Assembly (NCBI GenBank): GCA_029558535.1
Contig: JAKQEK010000423.1
Coordinates: 33,639 to 97,638, forward strand
DNA from: Bacteroidota bacterium
GTDB lineage: Bacteria; Bacteroidota; Bacteroidia; Bacteroidales; ML635J-15
DNA length: 64,000 nucleotides
Reading direction: 5' to 3'
Shown: positions 8,856 to 18,413 of the stretch, piece after piece
How the letters are laid out: the number at the start of each line of letters is the position of its first letter
How positions within the stretch are numbered: position 1 is the stretch's first letter
Notes under the pieces: model-generated
Databases searched by the model: none
Told to the model about the DNA's origin: nothing
Seen by the model: only the letters and a program-made list of their open reading frames with translations
Translations under genes and position numbers: made by a program

Positions 8856-9653
8856 TTAAATGAGTGCTACTGCAATAATTTCTACAATATCTAAATTGCT
8901 TATTTCTTCTTCTTTATTTTTATATTTCAGACCATCTGTAATCATTGTCAGGCAAAAAGGACAAGCGGTTGCAATTAATCCTGCTTTAGTAGCAAGTGCG
9001 TGTTCAGTTCTTTCAATAAAAATTTCTTTATCTCCTTTTTCTGCATCTTTAAACATTTGTGCCCCACCTGCTCCGCAACATAAGGCAAAACTCTTGTTCT
9101 TTTCCATTTCGATGAGCTTTAATCCCAAGGCTTCGATTATGTATCGTGGAGCTTCGTAAATATCGTTTGCTCTACCTAGATAACATGGGTCATGATAAGT
9201 AACCAACTGTCCTTTAAGCTTGGATTTGTTGGTTTTAAGTTTTTTACTTTTTATTAGATTTGCAATAAACTCTGTATAATGCAAAACTTCGTAGTTTCCT
9301 CCCAAATCAGGATACTCATTTTTAAGTATATTATAACAATGTGGACATATAGTGAGAATCTTTTTTACTTCATACATTTTAAAGATTTCAATATTTGTCA
9401 TCGCTTGCATCTGAAAAAGCATTTCATTGCCAGCTCTTCTTGCAGGGTCTCCGGTACATGTTTCTTCTGTCCCCAGCACTGCATAGTCAATGCCTAAATG
9501 ATTAAGAATTGTTGCAAAAGCCTTGGCAACTTTCATGTATCTGTTGTCGAAGGCACCCGCACAACCCACCCAAAATAAGTATTCCGGTTTTTTACCGCTG
9601 GCAAAAACTTCTGCCATTACGGGTACTGATATTTTCGAATCTGAACTAGTCAT
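8856..9653 (-). CDS. CCG-domain (Fe-S)-binding protein, HdrB/GlpC-like half of an ETF:quinone oxidoreductase
   Basis: A 265-aa soluble protein with two cysteine-rich CCG-type domains. The first has VGCAGAF, ETCTGD and CPHCYN (a single Cys in place of the CC pair). The second has HDPCYLGR, CCGAGGAQMF and ACPFC, a complete motif. Such domains bind Fe-S centres in heterodisulfide reductase HdrB, GlpC and ETF-linked membrane oxidoreductases. The gene directly follows the membrane Fe-S protein (64 nt) and precedes enoyl-CoA hydratase, so the pair likely passes electrons between EtfAB and the quinone pool. Together the two proteins have the domain set of single-chain EMO-type enzymes. The role is inferred from context. 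Confidence 0.85.
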   Translation of the reverse strand: MTSSDSKISVPVMAEVFASGKKPEYLFWVGCAGAFDNRYMKVAKAFATILNHLGIDYAVLGTEETCTGDPARRAGNEMLFQMQAMTNIEIFKMYEVKKILTICPHCYNILKNEYPDLGGNYEVLHYTEFIANLIKSKKLKTNKSKLKGQLVTYHDPCYLGRANDIYEAPRYIIEALGLKLIEMEKNKSFALCCGAGGAQMFKDAEKGDKEIFIERTEHALATKAGLIATACPFCLTMITDGLKYKNKEEEISNLDIVEIIAVALI

Positions 9654-9660
9654 ATAATAA

Positions 9661-9705
9661 TGTTTCGTGTTTCGTGTTCCTTGTTTCGTATTTAACGTTT
9701 GGTGT
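9661..9705. repeat. GTTTCGT-type simple repeat
   Basis: Short intergenic run with several near-tandem copies of TGTTTCGTGTT between the two Fe-S protein genes. It is low-complexity DNA of a kind often seen between Bacteroidetes genes. No stem or promoter is evident. Confidence 0.5.
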
Positions 9706-9717
9706 TTTCTTTCATCT

Positions 9718-11001
9718 TTATTCTACCCACTTTAACCTGTCTTGATTTGAATATTGCCATGGAGCTCCGTTATTTTCAATGTTTGAGAAAATTGCATTTA
9801 ATGGTGCAGGAGCTGCTGACTCTTCCATTACAAGATATCTTCTTAAATCAAGAATGAATGTCGGATGGTCAATATTTAAAGGGCATTCTTTTGCACAGGC
9901 ATTACAAGTGGTACAAGCCCATATTTCTTCTTCTTTTATAAGATCTCTTATTAGTGTTTTACCATCTGTGTATTCAGGATTTTTGACAAGATTATATCCT
10001 TTCATTTTCATCCTCTGACGAATGTTCATTATCATTTTACGAGGAGAAAGTTCTTTTCCAGTAATATTTGCCGGGCATACAGCGGTACATCTCCCACATT
10101 GTGTGCAAGCCAATGAATCAATAAAATTTTTCCAGGTTATGTCTTCTACATCTAAAATTCCAAATCTTGTAGGTGGCGCTTCATTTTCGGGAGTAGCTGC
10201 AAAAGCTGTTTCAGGATTCATCATCAGCTTTACTTCTTTAGTTATGCTGTCCATATTTGTCATTTTGCCAAGCGGAGTAAGGCGACTGAAGAAAACATTG
10301 GGAATTGACATAAAAATATGGAAATGTTTAGAGTAAGGTAAAACATTAGCGAAAATGAAAATCATTATAATATGTGACCACCAGCAGACATCATGTAATT
10401 GAGAAATTGTATCTGCAGACATTGAAGAAAACATTGGCGCTATAATGGCACTGATAGGATAAGTTCCAACAAAATCAGAATGACCGGCAATATAGAAAAT
10501 ATTCATACCTGCAAGGGTTATCATCAGTATAAGAATAAAGCTTAAAGCCACAATCGCATCAATATGATTCTTTTTTTGCAGTTCTTTACCATGCAGTCTC
10601 TGTATGTTTAGAATTGTTCTTCTTATTATAAAAACAACAATAAATACAGCTATTATGTATGCAAATACATCTCCTGCACCGATTATAATATCATAAATAA
10701 TCCCTAATTGTGCCAAAACACGTTCTGTTCCGGCAATGCCATCAATTACCATTTCGATACTTCCAATAAGAATCAGGCAAAATCCCCAAAATACCATAGC
10801 ATGCATGAAACCCGCAATTCTATTCCTGAAAATTCGCTCCTGAAAAAAGGCATTTACTATTGTTCTTTGAATTCTCTTAAAAAAATCCTTAACGGGATAA
10901 GCAGGTTTGGTCAGTTTGAACAATTGATAAATTCTGAAAGCAGAATATGAAAAAATTACTAAAGTTGCTAGTAATAGAATAGAGAATATAATTTGTGACA
11001 T
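9718..11001 (-). CDS. Membrane Fe-S oxidoreductase (NarI/HdrE-like membrane domain plus two 4Fe-4S clusters)
   Basis: A 427-aa protein with about five N-terminal membrane helices (residues about 4-24, 68-90, 103-130, 148-172, 205-228). Histidines in or next to helices (MHAMVFWGF, WWSHIIMI, SKHFHIF) could bind heme b. A cytoplasmic ferredoxin-like domain follows with clusters at C299/C302/C305/C309 and C363/C366/C369/C373. This is the architecture of the membrane half of ETF:menaquinone oxidoreductases found with fatty-acid oxidation genes. The CCG half is the next gene. The likely job is to move electrons from acyl-CoA dehydrogenase, via EtfAB, into menaquinone. Heme binding is inferred, not shown. 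Confidence 0.86.
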   Translation of the reverse strand: MSQIIFSILLLATLVIFSYSAFRIYQLFKLTKPAYPVKDFFKRIQRTIVNAFFQERIFRNRIAGFMHAMVFWGFCLILIGSIEMVIDGIAGTERVLAQLGIIYDIIIGAGDVFAYIIAVFIVVFIIRRTILNIQRLHGKELQKKNHIDAIVALSFILILMITLAGMNIFYIAGHSDFVGTYPISAIIAPMFSSMSADTISQLHDVCWWSHIIMIFIFANVLPYSKHFHIFMSIPNVFFSRLTPLGKMTNMDSITKEVKLMMNPETAFAATPENEAPPTRFGILDVEDITWKNFIDSLACTQCGRCTAVCPANITGKELSPRKMIMNIRQRMKMKGYNLVKNPEYTDGKTLIRDLIKEEEIWACTTCNACAKECPLNIDHPTFILDLRRYLVMEESAAPAPLNAIFSNIENNGAPWQYSNQDRLKWVE

Positions 11002-11116
11002 AGTAATATTATTGTAATTTTCTGTTGCAAAATTACAATTTAGACATTAGTATTAATAGTTTGCATAATATTGTTATTAACAAACATTTTAACCATTAAT
11101 TACAAGATATTGCAGG

Positions 11117-11668
11117 TCAGAATTTTACACCCAGTCGTAAACCAGGTTCAAAACTCCAGGGTACATAATAAAACCTATCCGGACTAATGATATATTTATG
11201 TTTACCCAGAGGAAAGTGTATTTGCAAGCTTGGTCCTATATATACAATATTTTTTATAAGAAAAAGGAATCCTGTGCTGAAACCTAAAGAAAAGTAACTG
11301 ATTTCGGAAGAATAATTCTCTTCGCTAATCATATTTACATTCTCGAATAATAACGAAGGTCCAACCCAAAAATTCTTGTATTGTTCATTAAAAAAATAGT
11401 CACATTTAAGATTTAAAATGAAAGTTTTGTCATTTATAAAACTGTCCGGTAAATGATTAGGAACCAGGTCGAAATACCCTGTCGCTAAAGAGAATTTGAA
11501 ATGATTTTGTCCATACCATCCTCCTAAATAAAAACTTTTTGGGAACTTACCTATTCTCCACGCTAATAATTCAGTCTCAACTCCCCAGTTGTAGTTTTTT
11601 GTTTCCTGAGATTGAACAGTTATTGCTATACTGAAATAAATCGTAAATAAAAACAGGTATTTCTTCAT
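11117..11668 (-). CDS. Putative outer-membrane beta-barrel protein
   Basis: A 183-aa secreted protein with a clear signal peptide ending near residue 21 (VQSQ). Alternating aromatic strands follow (YLGGWYGQNHFKFSLATGYF, then GLRLGVKF at the C-terminus), typical of a small eight-strand outer-membrane barrel whose chain ends in Phe. I do not recognise a named family. It lies just after the etfA terminator and 115 nt before the membrane Fe-S gene on the same strand, so it may lead the second beta-oxidation unit. A role in fatty-acid passage is only a guess. Confidence 0.7.
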   Translation of the reverse strand: MKKYLFLFTIYFSIAITVQSQETKNYNWGVETELLAWRIGKFPKSFYLGGWYGQNHFKFSLATGYFDLVPNHLPDSFINDKTFILNLKCDYFFNEQYKNFWVGPSLLFENVNMISEENYSSEISYFSLGFSTGFLFLIKNIVYIGPSLQIHFPLGKHKYIISPDRFYYVPWSFEPGLRLGVKF

Positions 11669-11695
11669 CTGATTAAGTTTTTACAAAAATAAAAA

Positions 11696-11719
11696 AATCC
11701 GCTTCGTTTGAAGCGGATT
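11696..11719 (-). terminator. Rho-independent terminator after etfA
   Basis: Perfect 10-bp stem AATCCGCTTC (11696-11705) / GAAGCGGATT (11710-11719) with a GTTT loop. On the minus strand it is followed by a T run. It lies 19 nt after the etfA stop codon. Confidence 0.9.
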
Positions 11720-11738
11720 AAAAAATGTTTTATTATCA

Positions 11739-12707
11739 TTATGCAGATTTAAACTTCTTAACAGATTCAATCAATTTTGGTAATACATCAAAGGCGTCTC
11801 CTAAAATTCCATAATTAGCATAGCTGAAAATGGGAGCGTCCTTATCTTTATTTATTGCAACAATGACTTTTGAACCCGAAATTCCTCCGATATGTTGTAT
11901 TGCACCTGAAATACCTACTGCAAAATACAAATCCGGAGCAATAATCTTACCTGTCTGTCCGACATGCTCTTCATGAGATCTCCAACCTTCGTCAGAAACA
12001 GGGCGTGAACAAGCTAAACCGGCACCAAGCACTTCGGCAAGTTCCTCAAGTGGTTTCCAGTTGTCAGATGATTTTAATCCACGACCTCCCGAAACAACTA
12101 CAGAAGCCTCGGTAAGAAGTATTTTTCCTGTTATTAAGTCAATATTCTCTACTTTAGTTGCTGCATTTGCAACAGTAGTCGGAGTGAAGTCCGTTATGTT
12201 TACTGATACAGGACTTTCAACTAAGTCGCATGAATTTGGATTAATTGTAATAACACATTTTTGCGATTTTATTTTCATTTGTTGAAAAGCATTGCCATTA
12301 TATGATTTTCTTTTAAAAACATAAGGAGAATATGATAACGGTAATGCTAAAACATTAGAAGCAAGACCGGCTTTTAGCCTTACTGAAAGTCGTGGTGCAA
12401 TTGCTTTACCCATATTTGAATGACTGAAGATAATCGTATCTGCACTTTCTTTTTCAACAATTTCTGCAATCAGCTTTGTATAGGCCTGACTGTCGTGATT
12501 TTGCCAGTTACTGTCTGTAATTGAAATGATTTTTGATGCACCGTATTTCGCCAGGACAGCGAGTTCATCGTTATTAACATTTCCAACCGATATTGCTATT
12601 ACAGGTTTTGAATTATTTTTTGATATATATGTGGCATAAGCAACAGCTTCTAAGCTTTGCTTTTTAATTTTGCCTATTCTGTTTTCTGAAAAAACTATTA
12701 TTGACAT
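11739..12707 (-). CDS. etfA: Electron transfer flavoprotein alpha subunit
   Basis: A 322-aa EtfA with an N-terminal nucleotide-binding-like half and a C-terminal FAD domain. The signature is intact: [12 protein letters not shown] near 207, [33 protein letters not shown], and [20 protein letters not shown]. With EtfB it takes electrons from acyl-CoA dehydrogenase and delivers them to a membrane quinone reductase. The gene follows etfB by 42 nt and ends the first unit at a strong terminator. The proteins match the conventional (non-bifurcating) ETF pattern in length, but bifurcation cannot be excluded from sequence alone. Confidence 0.95.
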   Translation of the reverse strand: MSIIVFSENRIGKIKKQSLEAVAYATYISKNNSKPVIAISVGNVNNDELAVLAKYGASKIISITDSNWQNHDSQAYTKLIAEIVEKESADTIIFSHSNMGKAIAPRLSVRLKAGLASNVLALPLSYSPYVFKRKSYNGNAFQQMKIKSQKCVITINPNSCDLVESPVSVNITDFTPTTVANAATKVENIDLITGKILLTEASVVVSGGRGLKSSDNWKPLEELAEVLGAGLACSRPVSDEGWRSHEEHVGQTGKIIAPDLYFAVGISGAIQHIGGISGSKVIVAINKDKDAPIFSYANYGILGDAFDVLPKLIESVKKFKSA

Positions 12708-12749
12708 ACATTTAATTTTAAGATTAACATTTTATTAAACTCCCAATGA

Positions 12750-13499
12750 TTAAAGCACTTTTGCTTCACCGTGCAATAACTCTATAAGTTTATCCGTATC
12801 TTCGGCATCAACCATTTTACATGCTGCTTTTGATGCAGGTAATTCAAAAATCGTTGTTTCGATAAGCGAATCCGTTTCAACCGGAGCAGATACTGTTATT
12901 GGTTTTGTCCTAGCCATCATAATTCCTCTCATAGCAGGAATTCTTGGATTAATACAAATTCCTTTCTGAACAATAGCAACAAAAGGAGTGCTTATGACAA
13001 TAGTTTCTTTTCCACCGTCAATATCTCTTTTAAGTTTTACATTTCCATCATTAAATTCAAATGATGAAACTGCAGAAACAGATGGGTAATCAAGAAATTC
13101 TGCCAACATACTACCAACTGCAGCATCATTAAAATCAGAAGATTCGATACCACACATAATAATATCAAAATTTTCTTTTTTTGCTACTTCTGCAATTTGT
13201 GCAGCAATATAATAAGAATCTGAGGGCTCTGCATCAACTCTATAAGCATCGTCGGCACCTATAGCCAGTGCTTTTCTAATAGTTGGTTCAGCATCTGCTT
13301 TCCCGATATTTATTACAGATACTTTTTCAATTTTTCCTCCCGATTGTTCTTTGATTTCCAATGCTCTGGTAAGTGCCAACTCGTCCCATGGATTTATTAC
13401 CCATTGAATACCATTGGTGTCCAGTTTCTTCATTTCAGAATCAAATTTAATTTTTGTAGTAGTGTCGGGAACATTTCCCATGCATACTAAAATTTTCAT
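12750..13499 (-). CDS. etfB: Electron transfer flavoprotein beta subunit
   Basis: A 249-aa EtfB. It opens with MKILVCMGNVPDTTTKIKF and has the conserved INPWDELALTRALEIKE segment. The signature near 117-135 (CGIESSDFNDAAVGSMLAEFLDYP) binds the AMP or second FAD at the EtfA interface. It lies between the acyl-CoA dehydrogenase gene (54 nt upstream) and etfA (42 nt downstream), an arrangement that ties it to acyl-CoA oxidation. Confidence 0.95.
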   Translation of the reverse strand: MKILVCMGNVPDTTTKIKFDSEMKKLDTNGIQWVINPWDELALTRALEIKEQSGGKIEKVSVINIGKADAEPTIRKALAIGADDAYRVDAEPSDSYYIAAQIAEVAKKENFDIIMCGIESSDFNDAAVGSMLAEFLDYPSVSAVSSFEFNDGNVKLKRDIDGGKETIVISTPFVAIVQKGICINPRIPAMRGIMMARTKPITVSAPVETDSLIETTIFELPASKAACKMVDAEDTDKLIELLHGEAKVL

Positions 13500-13553
13500 A
13501 ATTCAATTATATTTAATTATTAATAAAATTTATTTTTTAATTACAAATGTAAA

Positions 13554-14696
13554 TTAATCTTTCAGTAAGGCCCTTGATATTACGATTTTTTGAATTTCTG
13601 AAGTGCCTTCATAAATTTGAGTTACTTTTGCTTCTCTCATTAATCTTTCTACGTGATATTCTTTAACGTATCCGTATCCACCATGAATTTGAACAGCTTC
13701 AGTTGTTATTTCCATTGCAGAGTCAGCGCAATATTGTTTTGCCATAGCACTTTCTATGCTATATGATTTTCCCTGATCTTTTAACCAGGCACATTTCAAA
13801 ATAAGATTTCTACCGTTTTCAAGTTTAACAGCCATATCAGCTAGTTTAAAAGCTATAGCCTGATGATTGCAAATTTCAGTACCGAAAGCTTTTCTTTCTT
13901 TGGAATATTTAAGAGCCAGATCGAAAGCTCCGCCTGCAATACCAATTGCTTGTGCAGCAATACCTATTCTACCTCCGTCAAGTAATTTCATTGCAAATGA
14001 AAAACCAAAACCGTCTTCGCCAATTCTGTTTTCTTTCGGAACCTTTACATCTGTAAACATTACAGAATGAGTGTCAGAGCTTCTCATACCCATTTTATCT
14101 TCGTGTGGACCAAGTGTGATACCCGGAGAGTTGCGATCAACAATAAATGCGTTAATACCTTTATGTTTCTTATCAGGATAAGTCTGTGCAATTACAATGT
14201 AGGTTCCTCCATGATCGGCACTTGTTATCCAGTTTTTGGTGCCATTGATAAGGTAATGGTCTCCTTTATCTTCAGCGATAGTTTTTTGTGAGGTTGCATC
14301 TGATCCGGCTTCCGGCTCGGATAATAAAAATGCACCAATTTTTTCACCACTTGCCAGTGCAGGAAGGAATTTCTGTTTTTGCTCTTCGTTTCCGTAATGT
14401 TCTATTCCATATGCTGTCAATGAGTTGTGAACAGCAATAATTACTGCAGTTGCAGCATCAATTTTTGCAATCTCTTCCAAAGCCAAAACATAGGATATGG
14501 AATCCATACCTCCTCCTCCGTATTTTGGATCAACCATTATTCCAAAAAATCCAAGTTCGGCTAACATTTTTATTTGACGCTCAGGATAAATGCATTTTGC
14601 ATCTCTTTCCAATACGTCCGGTAATAATTCCCTTACTGCAAAATCTCTTGCAGCTTGTTTAATCATTAATTGTTCTTCTGTTAATTCAAAATTCAT
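13554..14696 (-). CDS. Acyl-CoA dehydrogenase, short-chain type
   Basis: A 380-aa FAD acyl-CoA dehydrogenase of the butyryl/short-chain type. The FAD/substrate motif is in LLSEPEAGSDATSQKT and NWITSADHGG. The C-terminal IYEGTSEIQKIVISR carries the catalytic glutamate at the canonical position (E363). Length is standard. It performs the first oxidation of beta-oxidation and passes electrons to EtfAB, whose genes follow at once. The alternative is a branched-chain (isobutyryl/isovaleryl) enzyme; substrate range is not readable here. Confidence 0.94.
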   Translation of the reverse strand: MNFELTEEQLMIKQAARDFAVRELLPDVLERDAKCIYPERQIKMLAELGFFGIMVDPKYGGGGMDSISYVLALEEIAKIDAATAVIIAVHNSLTAYGIEHYGNEEQKQKFLPALASGEKIGAFLLSEPEAGSDATSQKTIAEDKGDHYLINGTKNWITSADHGGTYIVIAQTYPDKKHKGINAFIVDRNSPGITLGPHEDKMGMRSSDTHSVMFTDVKVPKENRIGEDGFGFSFAMKLLDGGRIGIAAQAIGIAGGAFDLALKYSKERKAFGTEICNHQAIAFKLADMAVKLENGRNLILKCAWLKDQGKSYSIESAMAKQYCADSAMEITTEAVQIHGGYGYVKEYHVERLMREAKVTQIYEGTSEIQKIVISRALLKD

Positions 14697-14761
14697 ATTA
14701 TTAATTTTTCAGTTGATATTCTATTAAAAACGGCCAAAGATATGATTTTTATCATAAAATT

Positions 14762-15586
14762 TCACAAACCGGATATGAAATTTATCATTTCTTTCTTAAC
14801 AATATTTTGAGCTTGTTGGTGTGGAATGTGTTTACAGTTTTCTATGAATAAAAGTTCACAAAGATTGTTGATTCCATTTTTTATGGAATCGAGTTGTTTA
14901 AACGTAGCAAATTCATCATCCTGACCTTGTATTGCTAATACAGGACATTTAATATTAGCAAGATAATGCTCTATATTCCATTGACGGAAATTATCACTTA
15001 GCCACATTTCTGCCCACGAATTGAACATTGTCTCAGTGTTATTGCCATGATATTTTTTTAGTTTTTGCTTTAAATTGCCATGATTAAAATTATCAACAAT
15101 TGATAATAAACTTCCGTATGCCTTTTCTTCATTATAAACATGAGCGGCTTCTGTAATAATACCAACTACATTGTCAGGAAATACTGAGGGGTATATTAGT
15201 GCAATACTTCCACCATCGCTATGTCCAATCATTACTTTTTTATATTTATTGAGATTAAGACAGGTGAAAATTTTTGGTAACCAGTCAAGAGCTTCTTCTT
15301 CGAGATAGCTTAATTTTCTGGGTTCTGATATTTTTTCGGATTTCCCGTATCCATAGCGATCATACATAAATACCGGCATATTTAGTTCTTTCGACAATAT
15401 GTATGGAAAGTCTTTCCATTGTGCACACGAGCCTAAACCTTCATGAAGAAAAACTAAAACCGGCTTATTATTATGCAATAAATGAAAATTTATAAATTCA
15501 TAATAAATGCTGGCAGAATTAATATTAATATAACCCGAGGTCTTTTCTGAATTCAATTTTGATGTTTTAATTTTAAAAATGTACAA
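14762..15586 (-). CDS. Alpha/beta hydrolase
   Basis: A 274-aa alpha/beta-hydrolase. It has the oxyanion strand HEGLGSCAQW near 48, the nucleophile elbow GHSDGGS (S123), an acidic residue near QGQDDEF, and the catalytic histidine in CKHIPHQQ near the C-terminus. The triad is complete. It lies 18 nt after the acyl-CoA synthetase gene and 65 nt before the acyl-CoA dehydrogenase gene, so it is likely part of the fatty-acid unit. It could release fatty acids from esters or act as a thioesterase. Substrate unknown. The first 15-20 residues before SGYININS may be an over-long start. Confidence 0.85.
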   Translation of the reverse strand: MYIFKIKTSKLNSEKTSGYININSASIYYEFINFHLLHNNKPVLVFLHEGLGSCAQWKDFPYILSKELNMPVFMYDRYGYGKSEKISEPRKLSYLEEEALDWLPKIFTCLNLNKYKKVMIGHSDGGSIALIYPSVFPDNVVGIITEAAHVYNEEKAYGSLLSIVDNFNHGNLKQKLKKYHGNNTETMFNSWAEMWLSDNFRQWNIEHYLANIKCPVLAIQGQDDEFATFKQLDSIKNGINNLCELLFIENCKHIPHQQAQNIVKKEMINFISGL

Positions 15587-15604
15587 ATATTATTATACAA
15601 ATAA

Positions 15605-17488
15605 TCAGTCCTTATCTGACTGAATATTTATAAGCTTACGCATTCCGTTTGTAATTCTACTCTCAAAACTTTCAGAGCTTTTGTCTTTACCCATATCTTC
15701 TGTTTTGTCTGCACCATGTCCGTATATTTCCTTCAAAACAAGTTCATATTTTCTAAAAATTACACTACGGCGAAGTTTTAATGTCGGAGACAATTCTCCT
15801 GTTGGCTGTGACCATTCTTCGGAAACTAACCTGAAACGCTTGATTTTTTCATGATCTCCTAATGTTTCATTGACCAAGTCTATTTCTTTCTGAAATTTAT
15901 TAATTACTTCCGGATTTTTTATCAACTCAATATTGTCGCGATAGTGTATTTTGTGTTTATTTGCGTAAAAGTGCAAATAGTTAAAATTTGGTGATATTAA
16001 TGCACTAACAAATTTTTCATTTTCACCGACTATCATTAATTGTTCAATAAGACTAGATGACTTGAATTTATTCTCTATAACTTGTGGAGCAATATATTTC
16101 CCACTCGAAGTTTTAAATATTTCTTTTTTTCTATCTGTTATTTTCAGAAATTTTCCATCTATAAATTCGCCAATGTCTCCGGTATGAAACCAACCTTCTT
16201 CGTCAATAACTTTTGCCGTAGCTTCTGTGTCTTTGTAATAACCTAGCATAATATTGGGTCCTTTTGCGAGAATTTCACCATCCTCTGCAATTTTTAGCTC
16301 AACACCTTGTAATACAGGTCCTACTGTTCCCAAGCAAGCATTGTCCCAGTCCATAGGGTTTACTGCCAAAACAGGGGAAGTTTCACTCAGCCCATATCCT
16401 TCACAAATTCTGATACCTGATGCTGTAAATAGTCTTGCTAATCTAACTTGAAGTGAGGCTCCTCCGGAAACTACAGCAACAATGTTCCCCCCAAAAGCAG
16501 CCATCCATTTCTTAAAAACGAGTTTACGAGCAATTTTTAACTTAAAGTTATAAATCGCAGAATTTTTCCCTCTGTCATCGTATTTAGTTCCAAGTCTTAC
16601 TGCCCAAAAGAAAATCCATCTTTTAATTCCATGCAGATCTTTGCCAATGGAGATTATTTTATCATAAAACTTTTCAAGAACTCTTGGTACTGAATTAAAC
16701 AGATGAGGTTTAATGTCCTTTAAATCATTTACTATTGTCCCCAGACTTTCGGCATAATAAATAGATATTCCTTTAATCTGAAATGAATAGTTTAGCATTC
16801 TTTCGTAAATGTGGCACAGTGGTAAAAAACTTAGCATTTTTTGACCGTGATCTATAGGAACAATAGGTTTAACAGCTATTGCATTGCTTAATATATTTTT
16901 GTGTGAAATCATTACACCCTTAGGATTTCCAGTGGTCCCTGAAGTATAAATTATTGTGTGCAAATCATTTTCATCTACCGAATTCTTAATTTCATTAAGT
17001 CTTTTCATTAGTTCTTCTTCATTTTCCTGAGCTTCCTGAATAAGACTTACCCAGTTTTCAATGCCTTCGATATGATGAAATGTAAATACTTTTTGAATTT
17101 CCGGAATTTTATCAGCAATAGGCTTTAATTTTTTGTACAAGTTTGCGTCAGAAACAATTATTATTTTTGCCTCACTATGTCTTAGAATATATTCAAGTTC
17201 TTCTGCACCAAGTGTTGTGTAAATTGGGACATGTACAAGTCCTGCCAGCGAGATTCCCATATCTGCAATATTCCAGTGCGGTAAACTCTGGGACATGGTT
17301 ATAATTTTTTCACCTTTTGCAAAGCCTTTGTTAATTAATCCACATGCAAATAAATGAGAATATTTATAGTAATCATGAGCCGAAAAATTTACCCACGAAC
17401 CTTTATCTTTGTATGAAAATGCATCTTTTAACTCAGCATAGTCTGTTTTATATAACTCCAATATATCAAATACACGTTTAACTTCCAT
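15605..17488 (-). CDS. Long-chain acyl-CoA synthetase (AMP-forming)
   Basis: A 627-aa ANL-superfamily ligase with all core motifs: P-loop IIYTSGTTGNPKGVM near 180, the YGLSETSP motif, GWFHTGDIGEF, the hinge region KITDRKKEIFKTSSGKYIAP, and a C-terminal domain. Length fits FadD15/long-chain synthetases. It activates fatty acids to acyl-CoA with ATP and CoA, the entry step for the downstream beta-oxidation genes. A small barrel-like gene ends 29 nt upstream and the alpha/beta hydrolase gene begins 18 nt downstream, which suggests one transcript. Confidence 0.93.
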   Translation of the reverse strand: MEVKRVFDILELYKTDYAELKDAFSYKDKGSWVNFSAHDYYKYSHLFACGLINKGFAKGEKIITMSQSLPHWNIADMGISLAGLVHVPIYTTLGAEELEYILRHSEAKIIIVSDANLYKKLKPIADKIPEIQKVFTFHHIEGIENWVSLIQEAQENEEELMKRLNEIKNSVDENDLHTIIYTSGTTGNPKGVMISHKNILSNAIAVKPIVPIDHGQKMLSFLPLCHIYERMLNYSFQIKGISIYYAESLGTIVNDLKDIKPHLFNSVPRVLEKFYDKIISIGKDLHGIKRWIFFWAVRLGTKYDDRGKNSAIYNFKLKIARKLVFKKWMAAFGGNIVAVVSGGASLQVRLARLFTASGIRICEGYGLSETSPVLAVNPMDWDNACLGTVGPVLQGVELKIAEDGEILAKGPNIMLGYYKDTEATAKVIDEEGWFHTGDIGEFIDGKFLKITDRKKEIFKTSSGKYIAPQVIENKFKSSSLIEQLMIVGENEKFVSALISPNFNYLHFYANKHKIHYRDNIELIKNPEVINKFQKEIDLVNETLGDHEKIKRFRLVSEEWSQPTGELSPTLKLRRSVIFRKYELVLKEIYGHGADKTEDMGKDKSSESFESRITNGMRKLINIQSDKD

Positions 17489-17517
17489 ACTCTTTTATTT
17501 TAATTTGACATGATTTA

Positions 17518-18162
17518 TTAAGGGTTCCAGTGTTTACTTGTTTTTGAAAAAGGACAGGAGCCACATTTTTTTGGATGTTTTATTATCGAAGATATCCAAT
17601 ATTTATAACCTAAGGTAAAAGTGAAAGTGTTTGGTTGATGACCATATAAAATGGATAATGTAAGATCATTTTTATCATTCAGGAAAAGAGCATATTCGAT
17701 TTCAGCCATAAAACCGACTTTGTATTCCCATTTTCCGTTTGCTGCCCAAGAAAGGTCTGTTTCATAATGAGGAATTGTACTCCACGATTCTCTTCCGTAT
17801 AAATTGCCACCAATACCAATGCTTAATGAATTTCGCCACACCTGTATCAATCTCTGTTTTACTCCTAAATGTAGGAATAAGGCAGGTTTGGATGCTGCAT
17901 CACTTAAAAATCCAAACATTCCCCGCCACGCAAAAGTATCGCTGCGTAAAAATTTTTCAAAAGAGAAAATAAAACATGGCTCGGTTACAAAAATGCCGTT
18001 TGCATCAATTCTATTTTCAAATAAATGAGAATTTTTTTCATTAAAAGGATGTATTCCAATAGGTGTAAATTTTAATTGCAAAGTTGATTGTGCAAATGAA
18101 TCAGACCCAAATGCAAGTAAAATTATTATAACAAAAAATGATATCCTCTTATTTTTTTTCAT
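17518..18162 (-). CDS. Putative secreted beta-rich outer-membrane protein
   Basis: About 214 aa when started at the ATG at 18160-18162 (MKKNKRIS), which puts a normal signal peptide (FFVIIILLAFGSDSFAQ) at the N-terminus; an upstream in-frame ATG at 18204 would precede it with 14 unlikely residues. The mature part is rich in alternating aromatic strands (FTFTLGYKYWIS), like a small beta-barrel, then ends in a Cys-containing basic tail. I do not recognise the family. It is 29 nt upstream of the acyl-CoA synthetase gene on the same strand and may lead that unit. Confidence 0.7.
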   Translation of the reverse strand: MKKNKRISFFVIIILLAFGSDSFAQSTLQLKFTPIGIHPFNEKNSHLFENRIDANGIFVTEPCFIFSFEKFLRSDTFAWRGMFGFLSDAASKPALFLHLGVKQRLIQVWRNSLSIGIGGNLYGRESWSTIPHYETDLSWAANGKWEYKVGFMAEIEYALFLNDKNDLTLSILYGHQPNTFTFTLGYKYWISSIIKHPKKCGSCPFSKTSKHWNP

Positions 18163-18413
18163 AACATTATTTACTAATAAACATTGTTTATTAATAATAA
18201 CCAATTCGAATCAAATTTATTTCAAAAATAGTCATTATTTGATTCTACTTTCAAATTTACATATATAATTTTCGATAAAACTATTGCTTGTGGATTTTGT
18301 AATGTTGCTAATTGATTGTATTACAATACATTAAATAATTTTATTAAATAATTATTTTGTGCAAAATATTTATAAAAAAATACGTTTTATAACAGAATTA
18401 AAAACTTTAAAAT

